Shown: positions 16,972-25,717 of the stretch, piece after piece | Layout: every line of letters starts with the position of its first letter | Numbering within the stretch: position 1 is the first letter of the stretch | Source of the DNA: Paracrocinitomix sp039939375 | GTDB taxonomy: Bacteria; Bacteroidota; Bacteroidia; Flavobacteriales_D; Crocinitomicaceae | NCBI GenBank assembly: GCA_039939375.1 | Contig: JBDVJO010000003.1 | Coordinates: forward strand, 186,001 to 250,000 | Length of the DNA: 64,000 nt | Reading direction: 5' to 3' | Translations under genes and position numbers: made by a program | The notes under the pieces: model-generated | What the model saw: only the letters and a program-made list of their open reading frames with translations | The model's database searches: none | What the model was told of the DNA's origin: nothing

Positions 16972-19233
16972 TTATACACGAACTCCAATGACACATACAT
17001 CATCAATCTGTTCTAATTCACCTCTCCAATTTTTGAATTTATTAGAAAGTACGGTGCTTTGCTCTTCAATATTTGTAGATGAAGTTTCGACTAAGAGCTT
17101 TTTAAAGGGTTTGTATTTCATTTTCTTTCCCTTTTCTCCACCAAATTGATCAGCATATCCATCAGTAAAAAGGAAGATAGCATCACCAGTGTTTAATTGT
17201 GTTTCATGCGCTATAAAAGGTGTCATTCCTTCATACAAGCCAACAGGCTGTTTGTTAGCTTTTGTCTCTTCTATATCTGTTTCATTTGCTCTTAAAATCC
17301 AAAGTGGATTATTAGCTCCTGCATAAACCAATTTACGGCTATCCAAATCGATTCTACACAAAGCTATATCCATTCCGTCTTTCACTTTATCTCCACTCTT
17401 GGCAAAAGTATCAATCACCAATTCTCGAGTTTTATTCAATATATCGGCAGGCGCTGTTAAATCGAACTCGTGCAAAGCTTGATGCAGTGCATTACTGCAA
17501 ACTACTGATACCATTGCTCCGGGAACGCCATGACCTGTACAATCCGCCGCAGCTATGTAGGCCTGATTATCGACTTTCTCGAACCAATAAAAATCACCAG
17601 AAACAATATCTTTTGGCTCAAACAGAACAAAACTATCTTTGAAAGTTGCCTTGATATCCTCAATTTTAGGTAGTATGGCAGTCTGCAGTCTCTTTGCATA
17701 CTCTATACTTGCTCTAACTTCTGAATGCGCTTCAACTATTTGCTCTTTTTGGTGTTGTATGAGTTTATTCTGATGTTGTGTTTGCCTGAACTTTTTAAAC
17801 AAGAAGAAACTGAAGAGCCCCACCATCCCCAAACCGGAATAAAGGATCCATTTTTGCTGCTTATCCGCCTTTATTCTATCGTTCTGATTTTCTATTTCTT
17901 TTTGAGCCAATGCTTGAGAGGCAGCAAATTCTAAAGAATCTTTTGTGGCCTGAACTGTGTATTGTAACTTCATTTTATTTTGAGTAACAATTTGCAAACT
18001 CTGAGAATTATCTGTTTGATCTTTAAGTTCATTAAACTCTTCTAACATTTCTAACGCCTCTTTGTATCTCCCCATTTCACTTAATACCCTATAGCGTATA
18101 TAGGTAGCTGATTTTCGCTTAGGCAAATTTGAAATTTCAAGTGACTTAAAATATGCCATATCAGCATGATGCAAAGCTTTCTTATTTTCTTTAAAATCAA
18201 GAAATAAATGACCTAAATTTTTGTGCGCTCTAATTTTAGTTAAAATGTATCCAGGCCCTTCAGACAAATCAAGAACCTCTTGGAATACTTTTAATGTTGA
18301 ATCCTTTAACCAACCGTACGGTTTACCTTCATTTTTCAAATTATACAACCTATTTTTACAAGCTTCCCCATAGGCCACCAACACCCCTAAAAATGTTCCT
18401 AAGTCAGCATGAGCTTTACTCAATTCAAGGGCATCTGAAAAATAAATTGCCGCTAAAGAATCTTCTCCCATCCTAGAATACACTTGGCCTACTCCCAAGG
18501 CTGCCCTACTTCTCATCAAACCATTATCAGGCTGTAGTTCGGAATATTTTCTAGCTAAAAGAGCATTTTCTAACGCTTCATCCAAATAAGAATTCATCAT
18601 GAGTTTCATGGCTAAATTTTTATGGCCTATACACAAAATTTCTAGGTCATTACTCCTTTTGGCAATTGCTAAAGCTTGTTGATCCATTTGATTTGACAAA
18701 TCTATTTCACCCACGTTGTGATAAGCAGTAGAGAGCCCAATAAAACCACGAGAAACATTGGCAGAATCACCGGCTAATCTGAAAAATTTTAAAGACTCTT
18801 TAAAATAAGAAATAGCTTTCCAGGTTTCTCCTTCTCTATTCAGGCAATATCCGATATTATTAATTGAAGCACCCAATTGAGATCTAAGGTTAGAAATTTC
18901 AGCGGCACTTAATTTACTTTTATCTTTAAGTGCGGCCTTTGCCAAATTGTAATGAACATCATTATATGCTTCCCATATTGGGTGCTTTATACCTTCAATG
19001 ATATTGCTAATTGACTGCAGCCTGATGGTGTCATGCACGTTAGAGTGATATATTTTCAACTCTTGAACTATCAAAGTTGAATCATCATTATCTAAATCCC
19101 GAAAATCAAGGGTATCTACCAAAAAATATTCAGGATCGGCAAATGATTGAGCAAAAGTTGTGGGTTTTAAAAATGAAATCGAAAATAGTATCAACCCAAT
19201 CTTAAATAAACCACTAACTTTCAGTTGATTCAT
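16972..19233 (-). CDS. TPR-containing SpoIIE-type phosphatase with signal peptide
   Basis: I place the start at ATG 19233, 753 residues, because it comes 7 nt after the stop of the mutase gene and directly opens a signal peptide (MNQLKVSGLFKIGLILF... ending near TFAQS). A 17-codon longer frame would lie inside the mutase gene. Residues about 60-450 are TPR-like helical repeats (ASINNIGYCLNREGETWKAI, FKESLKFFRLAGD), then a membrane helix (WILYSGLGMVGLFSFFLF) and a SpoIIE domain with YAKRLQTAILP, GDFYWFEK and AADCTGHGVPGAM. The TPR part therefore lies outside the cytoplasmic membrane. It is probably cotranscribed with icmF. Confidence 0.9.
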   Translation of the reverse strand: MNQLKVSGLFKIGLILFSISFLKPTTFAQSFADPEYFLVDTLDFRDLDNDDSTLIVQELKIYHSNVHDTIRLQSISNIIEGIKHPIWEAYNDVHYNLAKAALKDKSKLSAAEISNLRSQLGASINNIGYCLNREGETWKAISYFKESLKFFRLAGDSANVSRGFIGLSTAYHNVGEIDLSNQMDQQALAIAKRSNDLEILCIGHKNLAMKLMMNSYLDEALENALLARKYSELQPDNGLMRSRAALGVGQVYSRMGEDSLAAIYFSDALELSKAHADLGTFLGVLVAYGEACKNRLYNLKNEGKPYGWLKDSTLKVFQEVLDLSEGPGYILTKIRAHKNLGHLFLDFKENKKALHHADMAYFKSLEISNLPKRKSATYIRYRVLSEMGRYKEALEMLEEFNELKDQTDNSQSLQIVTQNKMKLQYTVQATKDSLEFAASQALAQKEIENQNDRIKADKQQKWILYSGLGMVGLFSFFLFKKFRQTQHQNKLIQHQKEQIVEAHSEVRASIEYAKRLQTAILPKIEDIKATFKDSFVLFEPKDIVSGDFYWFEKVDNQAYIAAADCTGHGVPGAMVSVVCSNALHQALHEFDLTAPADILNKTRELVIDTFAKSGDKVKDGMDIALCRIDLDSRKLVYAGANNPLWILRANETDIEETKANKQPVGLYEGMTPFIAHETQLNTGDAIFLFTDGYADQFGGEKGKKMKYKPFKKLLVETSSTNIEEQSTVLSNKFKNWRGELEQIDDVCVIGVRV

Positions 19234-19240
19234 AACAAAC

Positions 19241-22200
19241 TTACATGTTTCTTCTATACTGTCCACCCACCTCAAAAAGTGCATCTGTAATTTGTCCTAA
19301 AGAACAAACTTTTGCTGCGTCCATCAATTCTTCAAAGATGTTTTGATTTTGGATAGCTGCTTTCTGAATTCTCGCCAAGGCATCTGCAGATTTCCCTTCG
19401 TTAGCTTTGTGTAATTCACCTAGCATAGAAATTTGATACTGCTTCTCAGACTCTTCAGCTCTAATTACTTCTTTCGGTAAAACTGTAGGAGATCCTTTTG
19501 AACTTAAGAATGTATTTACACCAATAATCGGAAACTCTCCATTATGCTTCAAGGTTTCATAATACAAGGACTCTTCTTGAATTTTAGAGCGTTGGTACAT
19601 GGTCTCCATTGCACCTAATACTCCACCTCTTTCTGTGATTCTATCAAATTCTGTCAACACAGCTTCTTCAACTAAATCAGTCAATTCTTCAATGATGAAG
19701 GCCCCTTGAATTGGATTTTCATTTTTTGCTAACCCTAACTCTCGGTTGATGATTAACTGAATCGCCATTGCTCTTCTCACAGATTCTTCGGTAGGGGTGG
19801 TAATTGCCTCATCATATGCGTTGGTATGCAATGAATTACAATTATCATAAATCGCATAAAGCGCTTGTAAAGTTGTTCTGATATCGTTAAAGTCGATTTC
19901 TTGAGCGTGCAAAGATCTACCAGATGTTTGGATGTGATACTTCAACATTTGCGCTCTAGCATTCGCCCCGTATTTTTTCGCCAATGCTTTTGACCAGATT
20001 CTACGCGCAACTCTACCAATTACTGCATACTCTGGGTCGATTCCGTTTGAGAAGAAGAACGATAAATTCGGTCCAAATTTATTGATATCCATTCCTCTTG
20101 AAAGGTAATATTCAACATATGTGAATCCATTTGCTAGAGTAAATGCTAACTGTGAAATTGGATTTGCACCAGCTTCAGCAATATGGTATCCAGAAATTGA
20201 TACTGAATAGAAGTTTCTTACCCCTTTATCAATGAAGTATTCTTGTACATCCCCCATCAATCTCAAGGCAAATTCCGTTGAGAAAATACAGGTGTTTTGC
20301 GCTTGATCTTCTTTTAAAATATCTGCCTGAACCGTTCCCCTAACTTTCGTCAAGGTATCTGCCTTAATTTCGGCATAAACATTTGCAGGTAACACTTGGT
20401 CTCCGGTTAATCCGAGTAACATCAATCCTAAACCATCATTCCCTTCCGGTAAATCTCCTTGATACGCAGGACGCGTTAAGCCTTTGGTATCATATATTTC
20501 TTTATACGCCTTTTCAACATCCGCTTCTAATCCATTTTCTTTGATGTACACTTCGCATTCTTGATCGATTGCTGCATTCATAAAGAATCCTAGCAACATT
20601 GGTGCAGGACCATTAATCGTCATGGACACCGAAGTTTTTGGATCTGATAATCTAAATCCTGAATACAACTTCTTGGCATCATCTAAACAACATATCGATA
20701 CACCTGAGTTACCAATTTTCCCATAAATATCCGGTCTTAAATCAGGATCATTTCCGTAAAGTGTAACCGAATCAAATGCTGTAGATAAACGCTTTGCTGG
20801 CATTCCTAAAGATACATAATGGAACCTTCTGTTGGTTCTTTCTGGTCCACCTTCACCCGCGAACATTCTTGTTGGATCCTCCCCTTCTCTTTTGAATGGG
20901 AATAAACCTGCTGTGTATGGGAATTCTCCCGGAACATTTTCTTGCAATGACCATCTCAAAACATCTCCCCAACCTTTGTATTTTGGCAATGCCACCTTGG
21001 GAATTTGAAGATGAGAAAGTGATTCAGAGTGGGTATCAATCGATAATTCTTTGTCTCTCACTTTAAACTTGTAAACTGGCTCTTTGTATCGTTGAACTTT
21101 TTCTTGCCATCCTTCAATGACAATCCAGTTTTTAGGATCTAATTCTAGTTTCACCTTTTCAAAAGTCTCTTGTAAACCTTTGATCAGTCTATCTTTATCT
21201 TCAATTTGAGAAGCCTTCAAGGTTTCCATTGAAGAGTTTAATCCGTGTAATTGATCAGCAACAGCTACTTGTTCGTCTACCCATTTATCATATCCTCTAT
21301 TATTTTCAGAGATTTCAGATAAATAACGTGTTCTAGCCGGTGGAATCACAAATATCTTTTCAGACATTTCAGCAGTAATTTCAAAAGTAGATTTTAAATC
21401 TGCTCCTGTTTTCTCCGCCACTTTATCCATGATTGCCTTGTATAATGAATTCATTCCTGGATCGTTGAATTGAGATGCAATTGTTCCGTAAACAGGCATT
21501 TCATCCATTGGCGTATCCCACAAATCATTATTTCGCATGTATTGCTTTTTGACATCACGAATGGCGTCTAAAGCTCCTCTTTTGTCAAACTTGTTCAGTG
21601 CCACCAAATCAGCAAAGTCAAGCATATCGATTTTCTCTAACTGCGAAGCAGCACCAAACTCAGGCGTCATTACATATAATGAAACATCTGAATGATCCAT
21701 GATCTCGGTATCCGATTGTCCGATTCCGGAAGTCTCTAAAATGATCAAATCAAACTTGGCCGCTTTTAAAATTTCTAGGGCTTCTGAAACGTGCTTCGAC
21801 AAGGCTAGATTTGATTGACGAGTAGCTAACGAACGCATGTAAACGCGCTTGTTTTTAATCGCATTCATTCGAATTCTATCTCCCAACAAAGCTCCACCAG
21901 TTTTTCTTTTTGATGGATCAACTGATACAATCGCAATTTCTTTTTCTGGAAAATCAATTAAAAATCTTCTCACTAATTCATCTACCAATGAAGATTTTCC
22001 TGCTCCACCAGTTCCGGTGATTCCTAAAATAGGGGTATCGACTTTTGATGCTAATTCATGCACCTTGTCTAATTCATCTTTACTTTGCTCAGGAAAATTC
22101 TCAGCAGCAGAAATCAATTTCGCAATATCCACTGGATTTTTAGACTCTAAATGGTTCACTTCACCATTCAATGAATCCCCAGTTGGAAAATCAGACTTCT

Positions 22201-22621
22201 GAACCAAATCATTAATCATTCCTTGCAATCCCATAGAACGTCCATCATCAGGATGATAAATTCTTGTGATTCCGTAAGCTTGTAATTCTTCAATTTCTGA
22301 AGGAAGGATCGTTCCACCTCCACCAGCGAATATTTTAATATGTTCAGCCCCTTTTTCTTTCAAAAGGTCATACATGTATTTTAAATATTCGGTATGTCCA
22401 CCTTGGTAAGATGTCATAGCAATTGCTTGAGCATCTTCTTGAATAGCGCAATCTACAACTTCTTCAACTGAACGGTCGTGTCCAAGGTGAATTACTTCAC
22501 ATCCAGTAGATTGAATAATTCTACGCATGATATTTATGGCAGCATCATGCCCATCAAAAAGTGAGGCAGCTGTAACAATTCTTACTTTATTCTGTGGTTT
22601 ATATGGGGCGATTTTCTCCAT
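19241..22621 (-). CDS. icmF: Fused isobutyryl-CoA/methylmalonyl-CoA-type mutase (IcmF)
   Basis: A 1126-residue fusion in the IcmF order. Residues about 10-140 are the cobalamin-binding domain (SLFDGHDAAINIM with the lower-ligand histidine; FAGGGGTILPSE). Residues about 195-500 are the MeaI-type GTPase chaperone (GITGTGGAGKSSL, VSVDPSKRKTGGALLGDR, ALNKFDKRG). From about 560 to the end is the radical mutase (ERTNRRFHYVSLG, STAFDSVTLYG, SISGYHIAEAGANP). It rearranges branched and linear short acyl-CoAs, such as isobutyryl-CoA and butyryl-CoA, using adenosylcobalamin. The fusion itself separates it from plain methylmalonyl-CoA mutase; exact specificity needs active-site alignment. Confidence 0.92.
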   Translation of the reverse strand: MEKIAPYKPQNKVRIVTAASLFDGHDAAINIMRRIIQSTGCEVIHLGHDRSVEEVVDCAIQEDAQAIAMTSYQGGHTEYLKYMYDLLKEKGAEHIKIFAGGGGTILPSEIEELQAYGITRIYHPDDGRSMGLQGMINDLVQKSDFPTGDSLNGEVNHLESKNPVDIAKLISAAENFPEQSKDELDKVHELASKVDTPILGITGTGGAGKSSLVDELVRRFLIDFPEKEIAIVSVDPSKRKTGGALLGDRIRMNAIKNKRVYMRSLATRQSNLALSKHVSEALEILKAAKFDLIILETSGIGQSDTEIMDHSDVSLYVMTPEFGAASQLEKIDMLDFADLVALNKFDKRGALDAIRDVKKQYMRNNDLWDTPMDEMPVYGTIASQFNDPGMNSLYKAIMDKVAEKTGADLKSTFEITAEMSEKIFVIPPARTRYLSEISENNRGYDKWVDEQVAVADQLHGLNSSMETLKASQIEDKDRLIKGLQETFEKVKLELDPKNWIVIEGWQEKVQRYKEPVYKFKVRDKELSIDTHSESLSHLQIPKVALPKYKGWGDVLRWSLQENVPGEFPYTAGLFPFKREGEDPTRMFAGEGGPERTNRRFHYVSLGMPAKRLSTAFDSVTLYGNDPDLRPDIYGKIGNSGVSICCLDDAKKLYSGFRLSDPKTSVSMTINGPAPMLLGFFMNAAIDQECEVYIKENGLEADVEKAYKEIYDTKGLTRPAYQGDLPEGNDGLGLMLLGLTGDQVLPANVYAEIKADTLTKVRGTVQADILKEDQAQNTCIFSTEFALRLMGDVQEYFIDKGVRNFYSVSISGYHIAEAGANPISQLAFTLANGFTYVEYYLSRGMDINKFGPNLSFFFSNGIDPEYAVIGRVARRIWSKALAKKYGANARAQMLKYHIQTSGRSLHAQEIDFNDIRTTLQALYAIYDNCNSLHTNAYDEAITTPTEESVRRAMAIQLIINRELGLAKNENPIQGAFIIEELTDLVEEAVLTEFDRITERGGVLGAMETMYQRSKIQEESLYYETLKHNGEFPIIGVNTFLSSKGSPTVLPKEVIRAEESEKQYQISMLGELHKANEGKSADALARIQKAAIQNQNIFEELMDAAKVCSLGQITDALFEVGGQYRRNM

Positions 22622-22885
22622 TTATTGGTCGATTTTAAGAAGACCAAATATAAGGAATTTAGGTGCAATTATTACGCTTCAATGGACATTCTATCAACAT
22701 TTAGAAATTTATTTTATGTTTAAAGCAACCATTCAATATACTTTGCGTTTGTAACTATTGAAAACCATGCTCTATGTATTGGATTATTATTAATCTTTAA
22801 AAATGAGCCTTATGTTTTGTTCTAAACTACATATCAAAAACGTGATCGGGAAAAGCTAAACTTAGCGTTTAGTTTGAGAAATATA

Positions 22886-22914
22886 TCCCCGGTTCAATGA
22901 TCGGGATTTTTTTT
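22886..22914 (+). terminator. Candidate intrinsic terminator/attenuator in the rtcB leader
   Basis: TCCC (22886-22889) pairs with GGGA (22903-22906), extended past a bulged C by GG with TC, around an 8-nt loop, and is followed by eight T at 22907-22914. An upstream TGATCGGGA copy offers the same pairing partner, so formation could be switched. It lies 144 nt before the rtcB start. Confidence 0.55.
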
Positions 22915-22971
22915 GCCTTCTTGCAAAATATCTCTATATAGATCATCTATCAATTTATTTATTACAAATTA

Positions 22972-23028
22972 ATTAGAGAATCTGTTCCAAGCACAGCGCC
23001 GAGCTTGTTATGTTCTGTATTCTCTAAT
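22972..23028 (+). other. 10-bp stem-loop in rtcB leader with 16S-complementary segment
   Basis: ATTAGAGAAT (22972-22981) and ATTCTCTAAT (23019-23028) form a perfect 10-bp stem. Inside it, CAAGC (22988-22992) pairs with GCTTG (23003-23007) around a 10-nt loop. The stretch CTTGTTATG (23004-23012) is complementary, with one G-U pair, to the universal 16S sequence CGTAACAAG next to the decoding adenines. Nine matching bases can arise by chance, so the meaning is uncertain. Confidence 0.45.
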
Positions 23029-23058
23029 GGATAAGCATATCCAAGAACACCATTAATT

Positions 23059-24465
23059 ATGGGCAAACAGAAATTAAAAGGAAAGGAATTAAGAAAAATC
23101 GGATTCCCTTCAGACAAAAGTAAAAGTATAGCCATTAACATTATGGCTCAACATTATAAACATTTAAGCAAGACAGAAATATTAGAGTTATTAAAAGAAG
23201 TATTAAAAGAACCATACAGGTTCGAAAAGCATGAAATTTTAGGATCATTAGCTGAATTATTCATAGCTAAGGTGGTAAAAAATGATTTTACAATCTTCAA
23301 GATGAATGAAGCTCCAAAACCATTTAAATGCTTTGGTAAAAAATTCATTGATCAAAACACCATTCACCAAATGGATTTAGCCATGCAATTACCAATTACA
23401 GTGAAAGGTTCGCTAATGCCTGACGCCCATGTTGGCTATGGCTTACCTATTGGAGGTGTTTTAGCGACAAAAAACGAAGTAATACCATATGCTATTGGTC
23501 TAGACATTGGATGTAGAATGGCAATTAGCATTTTAGACATGCCTGTTGAATTCTTGCAACGCGAAAAACACGCCATTAAAATGGCTCTAAAAGAAGAAAC
23601 ACATTTTGGAGTGACGAAAAAAGCGGACAGAATTATTGACCATGAAGTGCTAGAAAGAAAGGAATTTGGACAAACTGAATTATTGAGAACCCTTAGACAC
23701 AAGGCTATCCAACAAATTGGAACGTCAGGTTCGGGAAATCACTTTGTTGAATTCGGGGAAGTTGAAATCTTAGATGGAAACCAAATGGGATTGGCGGCAG
23801 GAAAATATGTTGGATTGGTATCTCATTCTGGCTCAAGAGGATTGGGCGCGACAGTCGCTAACTACTATAAAGAAGTAGCCATGGATAAATGTAAACTTCC
23901 TAAAGGAGCCCAGCATTTAGCCTGGCTGGACTTAGATTCAGAAGCAGGACAAGAGTATTGGATTGCAATGAATTTAGCAGGTGATTATGCCAAAGCATGT
24001 CATGATGTGATTCATCATAAGCTAATACAAAGATTAAAACTCAAGGTGTTGACTAAAATTGAAAATCATCACAATTTCGCTTGGAAAGAAAAACAACATG
24101 ATGGGGAAGAATTAATTGTACATAGAAAAGGCGCTACACCAGCTAAGATTGGAGAGCTTGGATTTATTCCAGGATCAATGACTGCGCCTGGCTTTATTGT
24201 ATCGGGTAAAGGAAACCCTGAGTCTCTAAACTCAGCCTCTCACGGGGCGGGTAGAAAGTATTCGAGAACAAAGGCAAAAAGTATGATAACCGGTTCTCAA
24301 TTGCGGCAAGAGTTAAAAAAGAGTCAAGTAACACTAATTGGAGGTGGTTTAGACGAAGCTCCTAATGCTTACAAAGACATTACTGAGGTCATGAAAGGAC
24401 AAATGGAACTGGTGAATGTAGAAGGGAAATTTATTCCTCGAATTGTACGCATGTGCAAACCATAA
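23059..24465 (+). CDS. rtcB: RNA ligase RtcB (RtcB2-like, PrfH-associated)
   Basis: A 468-residue RtcB, which joins 2',3'-cyclic phosphate and 5'-OH RNA ends using GTP and Mn2+. Characteristic stretches are MPDAHVGYGLPIGGVLA, GLDIGCRMA, GSGNHFVEFGE, SHSGSRGLG, and NHHNFAWKE. His395 in NSASHGAGRKYSR is the predicted guanylylated residue. It is followed after 11 nt by prfH, the pair known from RtcB2-PrfH operons. There, established work links the system to repair of ribosomes cut in the 16S decoding centre (colicin E3-type damage) together with nascent-chain release. No archease or RtcR gene is present. Codon usage looks like the neighbours, so no sign of recent transfer. Confidence 0.95.
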   Translation: MGKQKLKGKELRKIGFPSDKSKSIAINIMAQHYKHLSKTEILELLKEVLKEPYRFEKHEILGSLAELFIAKVVKNDFTIFKMNEAPKPFKCFGKKFIDQNTIHQMDLAMQLPITVKGSLMPDAHVGYGLPIGGVLATKNEVIPYAIGLDIGCRMAISILDMPVEFLQREKHAIKMALKEETHFGVTKKADRIIDHEVLERKEFGQTELLRTLRHKAIQQIGTSGSGNHFVEFGEVEILDGNQMGLAAGKYVGLVSHSGSRGLGATVANYYKEVAMDKCKLPKGAQHLAWLDLDSEAGQEYWIAMNLAGDYAKACHDVIHHKLIQRLKLKVLTKIENHHNFAWKEKQHDGEELIVHRKGATPAKIGELGFIPGSMTAPGFIVSGKGNPESLNSASHGAGRKYSRTKAKSMITGSQLRQELKKSQVTLIGGGLDEAPNAYKDITEVMKGQMELVNVEGKFIPRIVRMCKP

Positions 24466-24476
24466 AAAATTGAATT

Positions 24477-25106
24477 ATGAAACAAAAAATACTACAAATA
24501 AGTGCAGGTAATGGTCCTGCCGAATGCGCTTGGGTAGTGGCGCAATTATTAAAAACTATCCTAATTGCAACAAAAAACCTGAATATCAAGGTAATTGAAG
24601 TAGATAGAGAAAAAGGTACTGAAAACGCAACTTTAAATTCTGCCACTCTCTTTTTAGAAGGAGCAGAAGTGGGAGAATTTTGCTCAAAATGGAATGGTAC
24701 AATTCAATGGATTGGACAAAGTCCATATCGCAGATATCATAAACGTAAAAATTGGTTTGTAGATGTTAGCACCTTTGAAAGTGAAGGCACAACAAATTTT
24801 AAACAAAAAGACGTGAAATTTGAAACCTTCAGATCTTCAGGAGCGGGTGGACAAAACGTGAATAAAGTTGAAACAGCAGTAAGGGCAACCCATACTCCTA
24901 CCAACGTATCAGTTGTCTGCAGAAGCACTCCTTCTCAACTCATAAACAAGAAAATCGCAATTGAAAAATTAAAAATAGAATTAGAAAAAAGAAGGTCAGA
25001 ACAAGCAGCCGAACTGATGAGCTCACAATGGATGGCACACAAGTCAATTCAGAGAGGAAATCCTATTAGAGTTTATGAAGGCAAAAAATTTGATCGAAAA
25101 AAATAA
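24477..25106 (+). CDS. prfH: Peptide chain release factor homologue PrfH
   Basis: A 209-residue release-factor relative. The GGQ peptidyl-tRNA hydrolysis motif sits at residues 124-126 in RSSGAGGQNVNKVETAVR. Unlike RF1 and RF2 it has no N-terminal domain 1 and no PxT or SPF codon-recognition tripeptide. The N-terminal 100 residues (AGNGPAECAWVV, QSPYRR) match PrfH in general style. It lies between rtcB and a small TPR gene with spacings of 11 and 6 nt, so all three are probably one transcript. Function: releases the nascent peptide from ribosomes whose decoding site has been damaged, enabling RtcB to religate the RNA. Confidence 0.93.
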   Translation: MKQKILQISAGNGPAECAWVVAQLLKTILIATKNLNIKVIEVDREKGTENATLNSATLFLEGAEVGEFCSKWNGTIQWIGQSPYRRYHKRKNWFVDVSTFESEGTTNFKQKDVKFETFRSSGAGGQNVNKVETAVRATHTPTNVSVVCRSTPSQLINKKIAIEKLKIELEKRRSEQAAELMSSQWMAHKSIQRGNPIRVYEGKKFDRKK

Positions 25107-25112
25107 GGAATT

Positions 25113-25616
25113 ATGTCAACAGCACTAGCAAACGACTATTATCTGAAAGCATTAGATTATTACCCATATAACTTGCAAGAGTTTCTTGAAAACATCAATT
25201 ATGCCATGAGTTATGACGAAGATCACGCCGACTCACATTGCCTGATGGCCAGGTTCTATATGGAGCAACTTTGTAAATTTAATGATGCGAACTATCATTT
25301 TCAAAAGGCCTTAACAATTGACCCACATCATCTGTTAACTTATTATAGTTACATTATTTTTTGTATAAAGACCAAAGATATTGACAGGGGTTTGAATCTA
25401 ATAGAACGGGTAAGAAAGATTAAAGGAGTTGTAGAATCAACTATGTTTCATAGAGAAGCTTTGTTATTTGAAACGAAAGAAGATTTTAAGAAAAGTAAAA
25501 AACTAATTTACAAAGCCATGATGTCATGTAACTGCAATGATGACATTGATTTTTTTAAAACAGAGTTGAGCCGAATACAAAATAAAATGAATCGATTCAA
25601 AAAGAAGAAAAAATGA
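25113..25616 (+). CDS. TPR-like protein, third gene of the rtcB-prfH operon
   Basis: A 167-residue soluble protein. Helical repeats of TPR type are visible (DEDHADSHCLMARFYMEQL, NDANYHFQKALTIDPHHLL, DFKKSKKLIYKAMM), and the tail is strongly basic (NRFKKKKK). No enzyme motif or signal peptide is present. It starts 6 nt after prfH and ends just before a strong terminator, so it belongs to the operon. A role as adaptor between the repair enzymes and damaged ribosomes or RNA is a reasonable guess from the TPR fold and basic tail, no more. I do not recognise it as a named family. Confidence 0.8.
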   Translation: MSTALANDYYLKALDYYPYNLQEFLENINYAMSYDEDHADSHCLMARFYMEQLCKFNDANYHFQKALTIDPHHLLTYYSYIIFCIKTKDIDRGLNLIERVRKIKGVVESTMFHREALLFETKEDFKKSKKLIYKAMMSCNCNDDIDFFKTELSRIQNKMNRFKKKKK

Positions 25617-25630
25617 AACTTTCATATCTA

Positions 25631-25665
25631 CCAAATAAGGAGGCCTAGCTCCTTATTTGGTTTTT
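25631..25665 (+). terminator. Strong intrinsic terminator after the rtcB-prfH operon
   Basis: A 12-bp perfect stem, CCAAATAAGGAG (25631-25642) with CTCCTTATTTGG (25649-25660), a 6-nt loop, then five T. It ends the three-gene operon. Confidence 0.92.
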
Positions 25666-25717
25666 CTTCTAACCATTTTGGTCTAAAATTTGTAGCATTT
25701 ATTGTAAATGATCGCAA

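Larger units (their letters stand above)
22622..23058 (+). promoter_or_regulatory. 437-nt structured leader of the rtcB-prfH operon
   Basis: No convincing protein gene lies here. A possible -7 box TATACTTTG is at 22737-22745 with TTTA at 22719. A direct repeat TGATCGGGA occurs at 22843-22851 and 22898-22906; a TCCCCGG segment (22886-22892) between them can pair with either copy. A CTAAAC/GTTTAG hairpin (22856-22872) separates them. Then follow a 10-bp stem (22972-23028) and a GGATA/TATCC hairpin at 23029-23042 close to the rtcB ATG. The whole looks like a transcribed regulatory leader, or a short terminated RNA followed by a second promoter region. The first 110 nt (22622-22730) show nothing I recognise. 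Confidence 0.5.

Noticed and set aside
19234..19284. Earlier start for the TPR-SpoIIE gene
   Set aside because: It would lie inside icmF and put 17 residues before a complete signal peptide.
21849..22202. 117-codon frame opposite icmF
   Set aside because: Antisense shadow of the GTPase domain with no own signal or known motif.
22972..23028. tRNA gene in the rtcB leader
   Set aside because: No cloverleaf; the acceptor-like stem is 10 bp and no T-loop GTTCRA or anticodon arm fits.
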